From CAZDHT01 sp964505325 (GTDB taxonomy: Bacteria; Planctomycetota; PUPC01): a stretch of 16,283 nt of DNA. The notes under the pieces were generated by a model. It worked only from the letters and a program-made list of their open reading frames with translations, had not been told where the DNA came from and searched no databases. The stretch lies in the NCBI GenBank assembly GCA_964505325.1, contig CAZDHT010000098.1, forward strand, positions 1-16,283. Reading direction: 5' to 3'. Within the stretch, counting starts at the first letter, position 1. Each line of letters starts with the position of its first letter. Of the stretch, positions 1 through 5,593 are shown one piece after another. The position numbers and the translations under genes are program-made.

Positions 1-357
1 GTAAACCAGTCCGAACAGAGACAACACCGCGAAAATGTAGTACTTCAGCGTCGTCTCACGGTGCCCCAGCAGATGCTCGACTGCGTGGTCAAGTTCTTCC
101 TGGCTGATACCCAGCGCCTTGACCGGCCTTGTCTTCGATACGTCCAAACCCAAGTCCAACTCACGCGCCAGGTTCTTGCCCGTCACGTTGAGCCGCGGCG
201 CCATCTCCTTGATGTTCATCTCAACGCTGAATTCCGATGGCGAGACCGGCGCAGCCGCTTCCTGACGGAACCCGCCAACCGCAACGATCGCCACCGCAGC
301 CATTAGAGTCAGGACAAGCCAGACCCACTGCCGACGAGACAGGTGTGACAACACCAT
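1..357 (-). CDS. Membrane 4Fe-4S binding protein, N-terminal part (runs off left edge)
   Basis: 119 codons are visible from an ATG at 357 (minus strand) with no stop before the window edge. A first membrane segment spans about residues 11-29, followed by a soluble stretch (residues 45-102, with LNVTGKNLARELDLGLDVSK and ISQEELDHAVEHLL) and the start of a second membrane segment at about 106. From memory, this N-terminal module precedes NapH/NosR-like polyferredoxin membrane proteins whose Fe-S cysteines lie further downstream; none of those cysteines is inside the window, so the Fe-S role is inferred. The start is set by a GGAGGAAGG-type ribosome site a few bases upstream. A promoter match lies at 399-428. 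The gene is transcribed away from the rest of the window, so no partner can be named. Confidence 0.72.
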   Translation of the reverse strand, partial: MVLSHLSRRQWVWLVLTLMAAVAIVAVGGFRQEAAAPVSPSEFSVEMNIKEMAPRLNVTGKNLARELDLGLDVSKTRPVKALGISQEELDHAVEHLLGHRETTLKYYIFAVLSLFGLVY

Positions 358-398
358 CGAAAGTCCCTTCCTCCCCTCCGCCTTTCGGTGTCCGAGGT

Positions 399-428
399 AG
401 TATATCGCGGAAAGTGGGGCCTGCGCAA
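399..428 (-). promoter_or_regulatory. Sigma-70-like promoter for the 4Fe-4S protein gene
   Basis: On the minus strand TTGCGC, an 18-nt spacer and TATACT are seen (-35 at 428-423, -10 at 404-399). The predicted start is near 392, giving a leader of about 35 nt that contains the ribosome site. Consensus match only. Confidence 0.5.
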
Positions 429-564
429 GGCGGTCTTCGGGAGAACAGGGATCGGGCCGGGAACTCCGCGGACGCCATACCCAATGTGATTGTCTTGCCA
501 CTTGGCGCCGGCCGCTGTTGCTGTAGGCGCCCTGGTTGGCGCGCACGCTGCCCGGGGACTGTAG

Positions 565-583
565 CCGAGGTTCGTGACCTCGG
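565..583. repeat. Short perfect hairpin, REP-like
   Basis: CCGAGGT at 565-571 pairs perfectly with ACCTCGG at 577-583 around a 5-nt loop. There is no T-tract, so it does not look like an intrinsic terminator. Motifs of this kind recur between genes in GC-rich environmental genomes (recalled, not checked). Confidence 0.5.
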
Positions 584-642
584 TCGGCCGCGCCCACGGG
601 ACGCGGCTGCAGAAGACGTCTCGTTTCGTGTTCTTCGCCTGC

Positions 643-753
643 CCTGAGCTTGTCGAAGGGGTGATCTTCGTGGTGAAGAAGAGCGCCCTGCAAAGCGGCG
701 CCGGTCTGCTCCTGCGGAGCAGAAGACAGCCGCCGCCCTTCGATGAACTCAGG
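643..753. repeat. Inverted pair of an 18-bp REP-like element
   Basis: CCTGAGCTTGTCGAAGGG at 643-660 and its near inverse CCCTTCGATGAACTCAGG at 736-753 form 18-bp arms with 3 mismatches, about 75 bp apart. The motif resembles a short interspersed repeat seen between genes in many bacteria (recalled, not searched). A separate 8-bp hairpin lies inside the pair at 705-723. Confidence 0.6.
705..723. repeat. Perfect 8-bp hairpin inside the REP pair
   Basis: TCTGCTCC at 705-712 pairs with GGAGCAGA at 716-723 around a TGC loop. No T-tract follows on either strand. Confidence 0.5.
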
Positions 754-767
754 CCGGGCACTGCGAA

Positions 768-789
768 GGATCGCCCTGCCGGGCGATCC
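768..789. repeat. Perfect 9-bp hairpin
   Basis: GGATCGCCC at 768-776 pairs perfectly with GGGCGATCC at 781-789 around a 4-nt TGCC loop. It lies between the REP pair and the tandem repeat. No T-run follows, so a REP or a weak bidirectional stop is more likely than a classic terminator. Confidence 0.5.
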
Positions 790-810
790 GCGTTCATCCG
801 TGGCGAATTG

Positions 811-860
811 TCCCCCTCTCCCTTTTCCCCCTCTCCCTTTTCCCACTTTCCCGTTTCCCC
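811..860. repeat. 15-bp pyrimidine tandem repeat, 3.3 copies
   Basis: The unit TCCCCCTCTCCCTTT occurs exactly at 811-825 and 826-840, as a diverged copy at 841-855, and as a 5-nt partial at 856-860. The strand is almost pure pyrimidine over 50 nt. It lies about 80-130 bp upstream of the promoter at 942-970. Confidence 0.85.
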
Positions 861-941
861 ATCTTACACTCGCTCCGCACCCCCTGACGGTACCCGCTAG
901 ATCAAAAGTCATGGACTAGCGTGTTTCCCGCGAAATACTTG

Positions 942-970
942 TTGCAAAACGGAGGCCCACTGACCATTAT
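942..970 (+). promoter_or_regulatory. Candidate promoter for the HhH-GGDEF gene pair
   Basis: TTGCAA at 942-947 and CATTAT at 965-970 are separated by 17 nt, each matching the consensus at 4 of 6 positions. The predicted start is near 977. An AGGAAGG at 971-977 then lies at the very start of the transcript, too close to the in-frame GTG at 977 to serve it. Confidence 0.4.
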
Positions 971-1012
971 AGGAAGGTGTCGAATCGGGCCTTTGGGGCG
1001 AATCCGGGCCAC

Positions 1013-1402
1013 ATGGCGGACCGTGAGCGAAGATTCCCTTGGCTCAACCCCGGCGACCGCTTGGTTCTGCTTGTTGTCTTCGGCGCCCTGATCGTTGCGC
1101 TCGCGTGTCACTATGCCCTGAGGACCGGCCTTGGAAAGCCGCATGCGGAGTTGACGCCGGGCGCAAAGCTAGAGCCTCATCTGGTCGACATCAATTCTGC
1201 GGAGCAGTGGGAGCTTCAGGCGCTCCGAGGCATTGGCGAGAGGCGGGCGAAGGATATCATTGAGCACCGCCGAAGGATCGGCGAGTTCAAGAGCCTGGAG
1301 GAGCTGACAGACGTCCCCGGGATAGGGCTCAAGACGCTGGACCGGCTGCGCCCTTACCTGAGAGCCGTCACGCGGGGGAAGGCAGATGAAAAGACACGCT
1401 AA
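1013..1402 (+). CDS. Membrane-anchored helix-hairpin-helix (ComEA-like) protein
   Basis: 129 residues. A short charged N-terminus and one membrane segment (about residues 16-35) precede a double helix-hairpin-helix fold at about 58-118, with ALRGIGERRAKDIIEHR and DVPGIGLKTLDRL as the two hairpins. This is the DNA-binding module of ComEA, which in competent bacteria is anchored in the inner membrane and holds incoming DNA in the periplasm. The ComEA-like name is a family-level call: no other competence genes are in the window, so DNA uptake is not shown. An in-frame GTG at 977 would add 12 residues; I chose the ATG because the added residues look non-conserved, but neither start has a well-placed ribosome site. 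The gene overlaps the GGDEF gene by 17 nt, so the two are probably co-transcribed. Confidence 0.75.
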   Translation: MADRERRFPWLNPGDRLVLLVVFGALIVALACHYALRTGLGKPHAELTPGAKLEPHLVDINSAEQWELQALRGIGERRAKDIIEHRRRIGEFKSLEELTDVPGIGLKTLDRLRPYLRAVTRGKADEKTR

Positions 1403-2678
1403 CATCTGGTCGATGGGCCTGTACTGGGTCCCCTTCGTCGCGGGACTGGGCACCGCGTGCACATACGCGGTGTTCCTGGTCACCGGCTGGGGAAAGCCCC
1501 ACGCGGGGCTGATTGTGACGTTGGTCTTGGGGATCGTCATCGGCCTGCTGGCGGTGACGATGGCCATTTTCGCAGCGGCGGACGCGCGGGCGCTGGCCGA
1601 ATCGAGGCGCCACGAGAAGCTGCTCGAAGCGCGCCTGGCCGAAGCTCATGACCAGACGAAGCAGCTCAATTCCCACCTGGAGGTCCTCAGCGCGATGCGC
1701 GAGGTGACGCGAATCCTCAGCGACGCCGTGGACCTCAAGCAGATCGCCAAGAGCGTGTTCGACGTGCTCGAGCCGCTGCTGAGCACGGACGAGATCGCGC
1801 TGATCCTCCGCGACGATGAGGGAGACTTGACATTGAAGGCGCTGTGCCGCGGCGGCAAGATGCAGTACGACGACGAACTCACGGGCAGGGAGGTCGGGCT
1901 GGACGAAGCGGCGGAGGCGCTCGAACACCAGACGCTCGTCAAGGCCATCGACGGCTCGACCTGCACCTTTTGTGTGCCGCTGGTGGCCGATCAGAGCGCG
2001 ATCGGGGTGATGCGGTTCGAAATCCAACTCGAAGGTTCCCACGACGAGAAGGAAGCCAAGATCGACGAGTTCGAAGTCGTCCTCACCGACATTGCCAAGC
2101 ACCTGGCGCTGGTGGTAAAGACGCCCAGCCTCCATGACCGCGCCATCATCGACAGCCTCACCGGCCTGTTCAGCCGCCGCCACTTCGACATACGGATCGA
2201 CGATATGTTCCGCCTGGCCCGGCGCTACGCGTCGCCGTTCTCTGTCATCCTGCTCGACATCGACCACTTCAAAGAAGTGAACGACACTCACGGCCATCGG
2301 ACAGGAGACGCCGTACTCCGCGAAACGGCCACCCTGGTCACCGCGGGGATCCGGGACTGCGACAGCGCGTTCCGCTACGGCGGTGAAGAGTTCGCCGTCC
2401 TGCTGCCCGAGACCACCGCCGAGCAGGCGACCTCGATTGCGGAACGACTCCGCAGCGGCGTCCAAGCCAACACTGTCCCGACCGGCGAGCCGCCGGAGAA
2501 GGTATCCGTCACCATCAGCCTGGGCATTGCGGAGTACAGCCCCGAACTCGCCAACTACGGCGAGCTGATCGCCCTGGCCGACCACGCCCTCTACCAGGCC
2601 AAGCAGGAGGGCCGAAATCGGACCGTCACCGGCGAGTCCGCCTCGCAGGAAGCGAGCGAGAAAGACAAGACGGATTAG
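1386..2678 (+). CDS. Membrane-bound GAF-GGDEF diguanylate cyclase
   Basis: 430 residues. Two N-terminal membrane segments (about 11-33 and 42-63) flank a short loop. A helical, likely coiled-coil linker (66-100) leads to a GAF-like sensor region (about 100-245) and a C-terminal GGDEF domain (about 250-415). The active-site loop is intact (GGEEF at 332-336), and RDCD at 323-326, five residues before it, matches the RxxD inhibitory site, so the enzyme should make c-di-GMP from two GTP and be product-inhibited. ILLDIDHFKEVND and the late SLGIAEY are standard GGDEF landmarks. The start overlaps the upstream gene by 17 nt and has GGGGAAGG just before it. The GAF ligand cannot be told from sequence. 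The C-terminal tail is charged and probably disordered. Confidence 0.93.
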   Translation: MKRHANIWSMGLYWVPFVAGLGTACTYAVFLVTGWGKPHAGLIVTLVLGIVIGLLAVTMAIFAAADARALAESRRHEKLLEARLAEAHDQTKQLNSHLEVLSAMREVTRILSDAVDLKQIAKSVFDVLEPLLSTDEIALILRDDEGDLTLKALCRGGKMQYDDELTGREVGLDEAAEALEHQTLVKAIDGSTCTFCVPLVADQSAIGVMRFEIQLEGSHDEKEAKIDEFEVVLTDIAKHLALVVKTPSLHDRAIIDSLTGLFSRRHFDIRIDDMFRLARRYASPFSVILLDIDHFKEVNDTHGHRTGDAVLRETATLVTAGIRDCDSAFRYGGEEFAVLLPETTAEQATSIAERLRSGVQANTVPTGEPPEKVSVTISLGIAEYSPELANYGELIALADHALYQAKQEGRNRTVTGESASQEASEKDKTD

Positions 2679-2705
2679 GCTCTGGCTGACAGATGTTCCT
2701 CTGAC

Positions 2706-2803
2706 CTGCCAGGGCGCGATTGGCAGGCAAGAATGCCTGCCCCACCGATCGGAATAAACCACGCGGTGGGGCGGACATTCCTGTCTGCCGATTTGTCAGA
2801 CAG
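2706..2803. repeat. Compound palindromic (REP/MITE-like) repeat
   Basis: Two 26-bp arms, 2722-2747 and 2764-2789, are inverted copies of each other with 4 mismatches around a 16-nt loop. Each arm is itself a hairpin: GGCAGGCA/TGCCTGCC at 2722-2741, and GGCGGACA/TGTCTGCC at 2770-2789 with one G-T pair. Further pairings overlap them: CTGCCA at 2706-2711 with TGGCAG at 2721-2726, and CTGTCTG at 2781-2787 with CAGACAG at 2797-2803. No T-tract is present. The arm motif resembles a dispersed repeat of planctomycete-type genomes (recalled, not searched). Confidence 0.75.
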
Positions 2804-2846
2804 AGCCCGGCCGCCCTTGCTGTGGCGTTCTTGCTCCTCCACGGCC

Positions 2847-2875
2847 TTGCATCATCGGTCGCCACGGCCTAGAAT
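2847..2875 (+). promoter_or_regulatory. Promoter for the radical SAM activase gene
   Basis: TTGCAT at 2847-2852, a 17-nt spacer and TAGAAT at 2870-2875. The predicted start is near 2882, leaving a leader of about 27 nt that carries AAAGGAGG. The -10 box and the bases after it (TAGAATCTCC) recur at 11825. Confidence 0.6.
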
Positions 2876-2908
2876 CTCCCCAGCCATTGGAAAGGAGGAC
2901 GCTGGCGC

Positions 2909-3649
2909 TTGGCACGGGAATTTCCGCCCATCCGCGGATTTATCGAGAATACGTTGATCGACTGGGAGGGCAAGATCGCCTGTGAAGTGTTCTTGCCGAC
3001 CTGCAATCTTCGATGTCCGATCTGCCACGCCGGCCATCTGGTCATCCACCCGGGCGAACTCGAATCGATCCCCATCTCGACCGTGGCCGACTGCCTGGGT
3101 CGCCACCAGGGCTGGATCGACGGAGTGGTCATATCCGGCGGCGAACCCACGTTGCACGCCGACCTCGACGCGATGATCGAGGAGTTCCGCTCGCATGGCG
3201 CGATGGTCAAGCTCGACACCAACGGCACGCGGCCGGAGGTACTCGAGAATCTGCTGGAGCGTAAGCTGCTCGACGCGATCTCGATGGACGTCAAGGCGCC
3301 GTTCGACGAGCGCTACTACCAGGTGGCTGGCTGCGAGTGTGACATCGACGCCATCCGGCGCTCGACCCGGATCATCATGCGGTCGAACATCGAGTACGAG
3401 TTCCGCACAACCGTCTGCCCCACGTTCACCGGGCTGGACGAGCTGCGCGACATCGCATTGGCCATCCGGGGCGCGAAGAAGCACATCCTGCAGCAGTTCA
3501 GACCAGGTGACTGCCTCGACCCTGCAATGAACGAGGTGACGCCGTATCCGCGCGAGACGCTCAGGGACTTCGCTGCCGAGATCCGAGATAACGCCGCGCT
3601 GTGCATCGTGCGCGGCGACTGGCCGGGGAATCAGAGCGTGAGCGCCTAG
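2909..3649 (+). CDS. Radical SAM protein, NrdG2-type anaerobic ribonucleotide reductase activase
   Basis: 246 residues. TCNLRCPICH at 31-40 carries the CxxxCxxC triad (C32, C36, C39) that binds the 4Fe-4S cluster of radical SAM enzymes, and SGGEPTLH at about 76-83 is the SAM-contacting GGE motif. The opening GFIENTLIDWEGKIACEVFLP closely resembles the short activating proteins that install the glycyl radical on class III ribonucleotide reductase. No nrdD-like gene is in the window, so the substrate is an inference; another glycyl-radical or radical SAM role is possible. The start is a TTG, chosen because AGGAGG lies 10 nt upstream and no in-frame ATG or GTG fits. It has its own promoter just upstream. 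Confidence 0.8.
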   Translation: MAREFPPIRGFIENTLIDWEGKIACEVFLPTCNLRCPICHAGHLVIHPGELESIPISTVADCLGRHQGWIDGVVISGGEPTLHADLDAMIEEFRSHGAMVKLDTNGTRPEVLENLLERKLLDAISMDVKAPFDERYYQVAGCECDIDAIRRSTRIIMRSNIEYEFRTTVCPTFTGLDELRDIALAIRGAKKHILQQFRPGDCLDPAMNEVTPYPRETLRDFAAEIRDNAALCIVRGDWPGNQSVSA

Positions 3650-3737
3650 CCGCGGCGCAGCAGCACCCGCTTCGAAAAAAATCCGGCTCGTCGAACTCCC
3701 TCGGTCGAATTCCGTTCAACTCTTGGAGGAGCGTACC

Positions 3738-3758
3738 ATGGTCGCACGGAAGGAATAG
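3738..3758 (+). other. Six-codon minigene (MVARKE) before the prepilin-like gene
   Basis: An ATG at 3738 lies 7 nt after GGAGGA (3725-3730), a better ribosome site than that of the downstream gene. It reads ATG GTC GCA CGG AAG GAA TAG and stops one base before the prepilin-like ATG at 3760. The layout suits translational coupling or a leader peptide. The alternative is that the strong site is a chance match. The frame differs from that of the downstream gene. Confidence 0.4.
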
Positions 3759-3759
3759 C

Positions 3760-4590
3760 ATGCTGCAAGCAGCGAAAGGCCCGTCGCGCGGCTTCACCAT
3801 CATCGAACTCCTCGTGGTCATCGCTATCGTCGCCATCCTCGCCTCGCTGATGATGCCGGCGCTCCGCGAGGCCCGCGCCATGGCGCGGTCCACCTCGTGC
3901 ATCTCGAACCTCAAGCAGTTGGGAGTGGCGATGTCGCTCTACCACAACGTCTGGAAGTGCTTCCCCGCGCATCAATGGAAGCTGGGCCCGGGCGGGGCCG
4001 ACCGGATGCGCTGGTTCCGGCAGCTCCACCAGATGCTGGACCTGGGGCAGGACGTGCAGCAATGCCCGGAGGTGCCGCACTGGATCTGCGGCCGGAACAA
4101 CTCCTACGGGTACAACTACAAATACCTTGGCAGCGCCAGGGTACTGACCGACGGCACCATGGAGCAATTCCCGGTGCGCGAGGTCTATTCCCCGTCGCAC
4201 ACCATCGCGTTCGGTGACTCGTCCGGCACCGGGACGCAAGAGCCCTACGAGCCCATTCCCTTCACGCAGAAGAGCTCGAGCCTGAGCTACGGCGTTCGGA
4301 AGCACCGCATCGGCAACCACGGATACACGCTCGATCCCACGTACATATCGAAGCGCACCGACCAGTTACACGGCGGCGACACCTACGCCGACAAAGAGTC
4401 CCCCAGCTTCATCGCCCCTCGGCACCAGGGCAAGGCAAACCTGTGCATGGCCGACGGGCACGTGGAGAGCCTCACGCCGGAAGAGGTCTACCGCGACAAC
4501 AGTTGGTGGAACGGCTACGGCTGCGAGACGGACAAGGACGATCACGTGGCGGACAAGATCCCCGGCCTGGACGACCGCTACGGCTGGTGA
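3760..4590 (+). CDS. Prepilin-like secreted protein with H-X9-DG motif
   Basis: 276 residues. A short basic leader ends at RG|FTIIELLVV (cleavage after Gly11, Glu at mature position 5), followed by one hydrophobic helix: a type IV prepilin/pseudopilin signal processed by PilD-type peptidase. The body is about 250 residues, and near the end His222 is followed nine residues later by Asp232-Gly233, the H-X9-DG processing-associated motif of the very large prepilin-like families of Planctomycetes and Lentisphaerae. Exported surface filament or sheath subunits are the usual guess; the exact job is unknown. The ATG at 3760 has AAGGAA just upstream; an upstream in-frame extension exists but lacks prepilin features. 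The last codons overlap one copy of the direct repeat that brackets the next module. Confidence 0.9.
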   Translation: MLQAAKGPSRGFTIIELLVVIAIVAILASLMMPALREARAMARSTSCISNLKQLGVAMSLYHNVWKCFPAHQWKLGPGGADRMRWFRQLHQMLDLGQDVQQCPEVPHWICGRNNSYGYNYKYLGSARVLTDGTMEQFPVREVYSPSHTIAFGDSSGTGTQEPYEPIPFTQKSSSLSYGVRKHRIGNHGYTLDPTYISKRTDQLHGGDTYADKESPSFIAPRHQGKANLCMADGHVESLTPEEVYRDNSWWNGYGCETDKDDHVADKIPGLDDRYGW

Positions 4591-4607
4591 TTCGCCCTCC
4601 CCTGCCG
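4573..4607 (+). repeat. Left copy of a 35-bp direct repeat flanking the nucleotidyltransferase module
   Basis: Aligns with 5560-5593 over 35/34 nt with 30 identities, 4 mismatches and one gap. The core TGGTGATTCGCCC (4585-4597) is identical. This copy spans the last codons and stop of the prepilin-like gene. A small hairpin, TTCGCC/GGCGAA (4591-4612), follows the stop. Confidence 0.65.
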
Positions 4608-4626
4608 GCGAAAGCGTGGCGAAAGC
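4607..4626 (+). promoter_or_regulatory. Paired GGCGAAAGC boxes, possible operator
   Basis: GGCGAAAGC occurs at 4607-4615 and 4618-4626, an 11-bp period and thus about one helical turn, ending 2 nt before the -35 box at 4629. This placement suits a repressor or autoregulator of the downstream module. No binding protein can be named. Confidence 0.35.
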
Positions 4627-4628
4627 AC

Positions 4629-4658
4629 TTGCGGCCAAGCCCCCCCTCATGCGATAAT
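4629..4658 (+). promoter_or_regulatory. Promoter of the nucleotidyltransferase module, probably leaderless transcript
   Basis: TTGCGG at 4629-4634, 18 nt, then GATAAT at 4653-4658 preceded by TGC (extended -10). The predicted start, near 4665, is only about 2 nt before the ATG at 4667, and that ATG has no ribosome site, so the message is probably leaderless. Confidence 0.5.
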
Positions 4659-4666
4659 ATTGCATC

Positions 4667-4906
4667 ATGTACGCGGAGATTTCGGAATCGGCTCCGATCG
4701 AGGAGGAGTGGACCGAATGGTATCGCCTGACCCCTGCGCAACGCTGGCAGGAAACCCAGAAGCTCTGGGCGTTCTATCTGGAGGCGGGAGGCTCGCTTGA
4801 CCCCGAACCCGATACGCAAAGTCCTTTCTACGTTGCGTTCACACGACGTCCGTTTTCTCCTCATGGGAGGTCAGGCTTGCGTATTCTACGGCGCAGCGGA
4901 ATTTAG
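4667..4906 (+). CDS. Small conserved-type protein upstream of nucleotidyltransferase
   Basis: 79 residues with an acidic N-terminus, then EWYRLTPAQRWQETQKLW and an aromatic, proline-containing stretch (GGSLDPEPDTQSPFY at 41-55), ending HGRSGLRILRRSGI. I recall proteins of this shape just ahead of similar nucleotidyltransferases but know no function. It is not an evident HEPN or AbiEi-type antitoxin. Its last 110 nt overlap the next gene in a different frame. The ATG at 4667 has no ribosome site and sits at the predicted transcription start. A partner or antitoxin role is an inference from position only. Confidence 0.65.
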   Translation: MYAEISESAPIEEEWTEWYRLTPAQRWQETQKLWAFYLEAGGSLDPEPDTQSPFYVAFTRRPFSPHGRSGLRILRRSGI

Positions 4907-5540
4907 CCGGGACGCGGATATTGTTGTCCTGGCCGAAGACGAAAACCTGAAGAAACTGACGTCGGCCCTCCGCGAACTCGACGCCGAGTGTATCGCGGTT
5001 CCCCCCCTTTCCGTCGAGTATCTGGCCCGCGGCCACGCGGTCCATTTCCGATGCCGCCACGCCGAAGCGCAGGGCATTCGAATTGACGCCATGTCGGTCC
5101 TGCGCGGGGTCGATCCGTTTCCCATTCTCTGGAGCCGCCGAACCACCATCGAAACCGAATCCGGTCGGAAATACGACCTGCTCTCTCTTGACGACCTCAT
5201 CAGGGCAAAGAAAACGCAGCGAGACAAAGACTGGCCGATGATACGGCGGCTGGTGGAAGCCCACTATACCGAGCACCGCGACGCCCCGTCTTCCGCACAA
5301 GTTGATTTCTGGCTGCGTGAAGGACGCACACCGCTGCTTCTGATTGACATCGCCAGGCAGCACCCGGACCGCTTGGAAGCAATTAAGCCAAGCAGGCCGC
5401 TCCTTGAACATGCAAGAGCCGCAGACAGTGAGAAGCTGGCGGGGGCGCTCGACCAGGAAGAGAAAAACGAACGCGAAGCCGACCGGGCCTATTGGGCTCC
5501 CCTCGTAGCGGAATTGGAGCAACTGAGGCATCAGAGGTAG
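4797..5540 (+). CDS. Nucleotidyltransferase-fold protein (MNT/AbiEii-like)
   Basis: 247 residues. VRFLLMGGQACVFYGAAEFS followed by RDADIVV (18-44) shows the GG and DxD signature of the polymerase-beta-like nucleotidyltransferase fold: Gly24-Gly25, Asp39 and Asp41, with Asp97 (RIDAMS) as a likely third metal ligand. AKKTQRDKDWPMIRRL (137-152) is a typical conserved block of this group, and the C-terminal 80 residues are helical and charged. Relatives include toxin-like (AbiEii, MenT) and antitoxin-like (MNT) enzymes that modify tRNA or protein; which applies here is unknown. The start is a TTG with GGGAGG 6 nt upstream; the later ATG at 4863 would remove the first strand of the fold. This start makes the 110-nt overlap with the small gene before it. 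Confidence 0.8.
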   Translation: MTPNPIRKVLSTLRSHDVRFLLMGGQACVFYGAAEFSRDADIVVLAEDENLKKLTSALRELDAECIAVPPLSVEYLARGHAVHFRCRHAEAQGIRIDAMSVLRGVDPFPILWSRRTTIETESGRKYDLLSLDDLIRAKKTQRDKDWPMIRRLVEAHYTEHRDAPSSAQVDFWLREGRTPLLLIDIARQHPDRLEAIKPSRPLLEHARAADSEKLAGALDQEEKNEREADRAYWAPLVAELEQLRHQR

Positions 5541-5559
5541 CCCGGCTCGCGGGTTGAAT

Positions 5560-5593
5560 GAACGATACGGGTGGTGATTCGCCCCCCCCGCCG
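5560..5593 (+). repeat. Right copy of the direct repeat flanking the nucleotidyltransferase module
   Basis: Partner of 4573-4607, 987 bp downstream. It ends exactly one base before the stop codon of the convergent creatininase gene (5594-5596). The core TGGTGATTCGCCC lies at 5572-5584, then a run of C replaces CTCCCCT. Confidence 0.65.

Larger units (their letters stand above)
358..1012. other. Long non-coding interval with palindromes and a tandem repeat
   Basis: I see no convincing gene in this interval. Open frames on both strands lack family motifs, have biased composition and run through palindromes. It holds the promoter of the minus-strand gene, at least four hairpin-forming sequences between 565 and 789, a 15-bp tandem repeat at 811-860, a 6-bp inverted repeat (CGCTAG at 895-900 with CTAGCG at 916-921), and a promoter for the following gene pair at 942-970. 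Confidence 0.6.

Noticed and set aside
768..860. Hairpin plus pyrimidine tract as an intrinsic terminator
   Set aside because: The T content lies 20 nt or more from the stem and is broken by C runs; no gene on the plus strand ends just upstream.
977..1012. GTG at 977 as the start of the HhH protein
   Set aside because: AGGAAGG abuts the GTG with no spacing and the added 12 residues look unlike a natural N-terminus; kept only as an alternative because a leaderless start cannot be excluded.
1368..2762. Long minus-strand open frame (464 codons) opposite the cyclase gene
   Set aside because: It mirrors a well-supported GAF-GGDEF gene; the frame is open because of high GC codon bias and has no family motif.
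2909..2925. TTGGCACGGGAATTTCC as a second sigma-54 promoter
   Set aside because: The -24 half fits but the -12 half has TC where GC is required, and it overlaps the start codon of the radical SAM gene.
4840..4880. R-x4-H in the small protein as a HEPN RNase motif
   Set aside because: The protein is too short, the motif sits in a proline-rich segment and no helical HEPN context is visible; likely chance.
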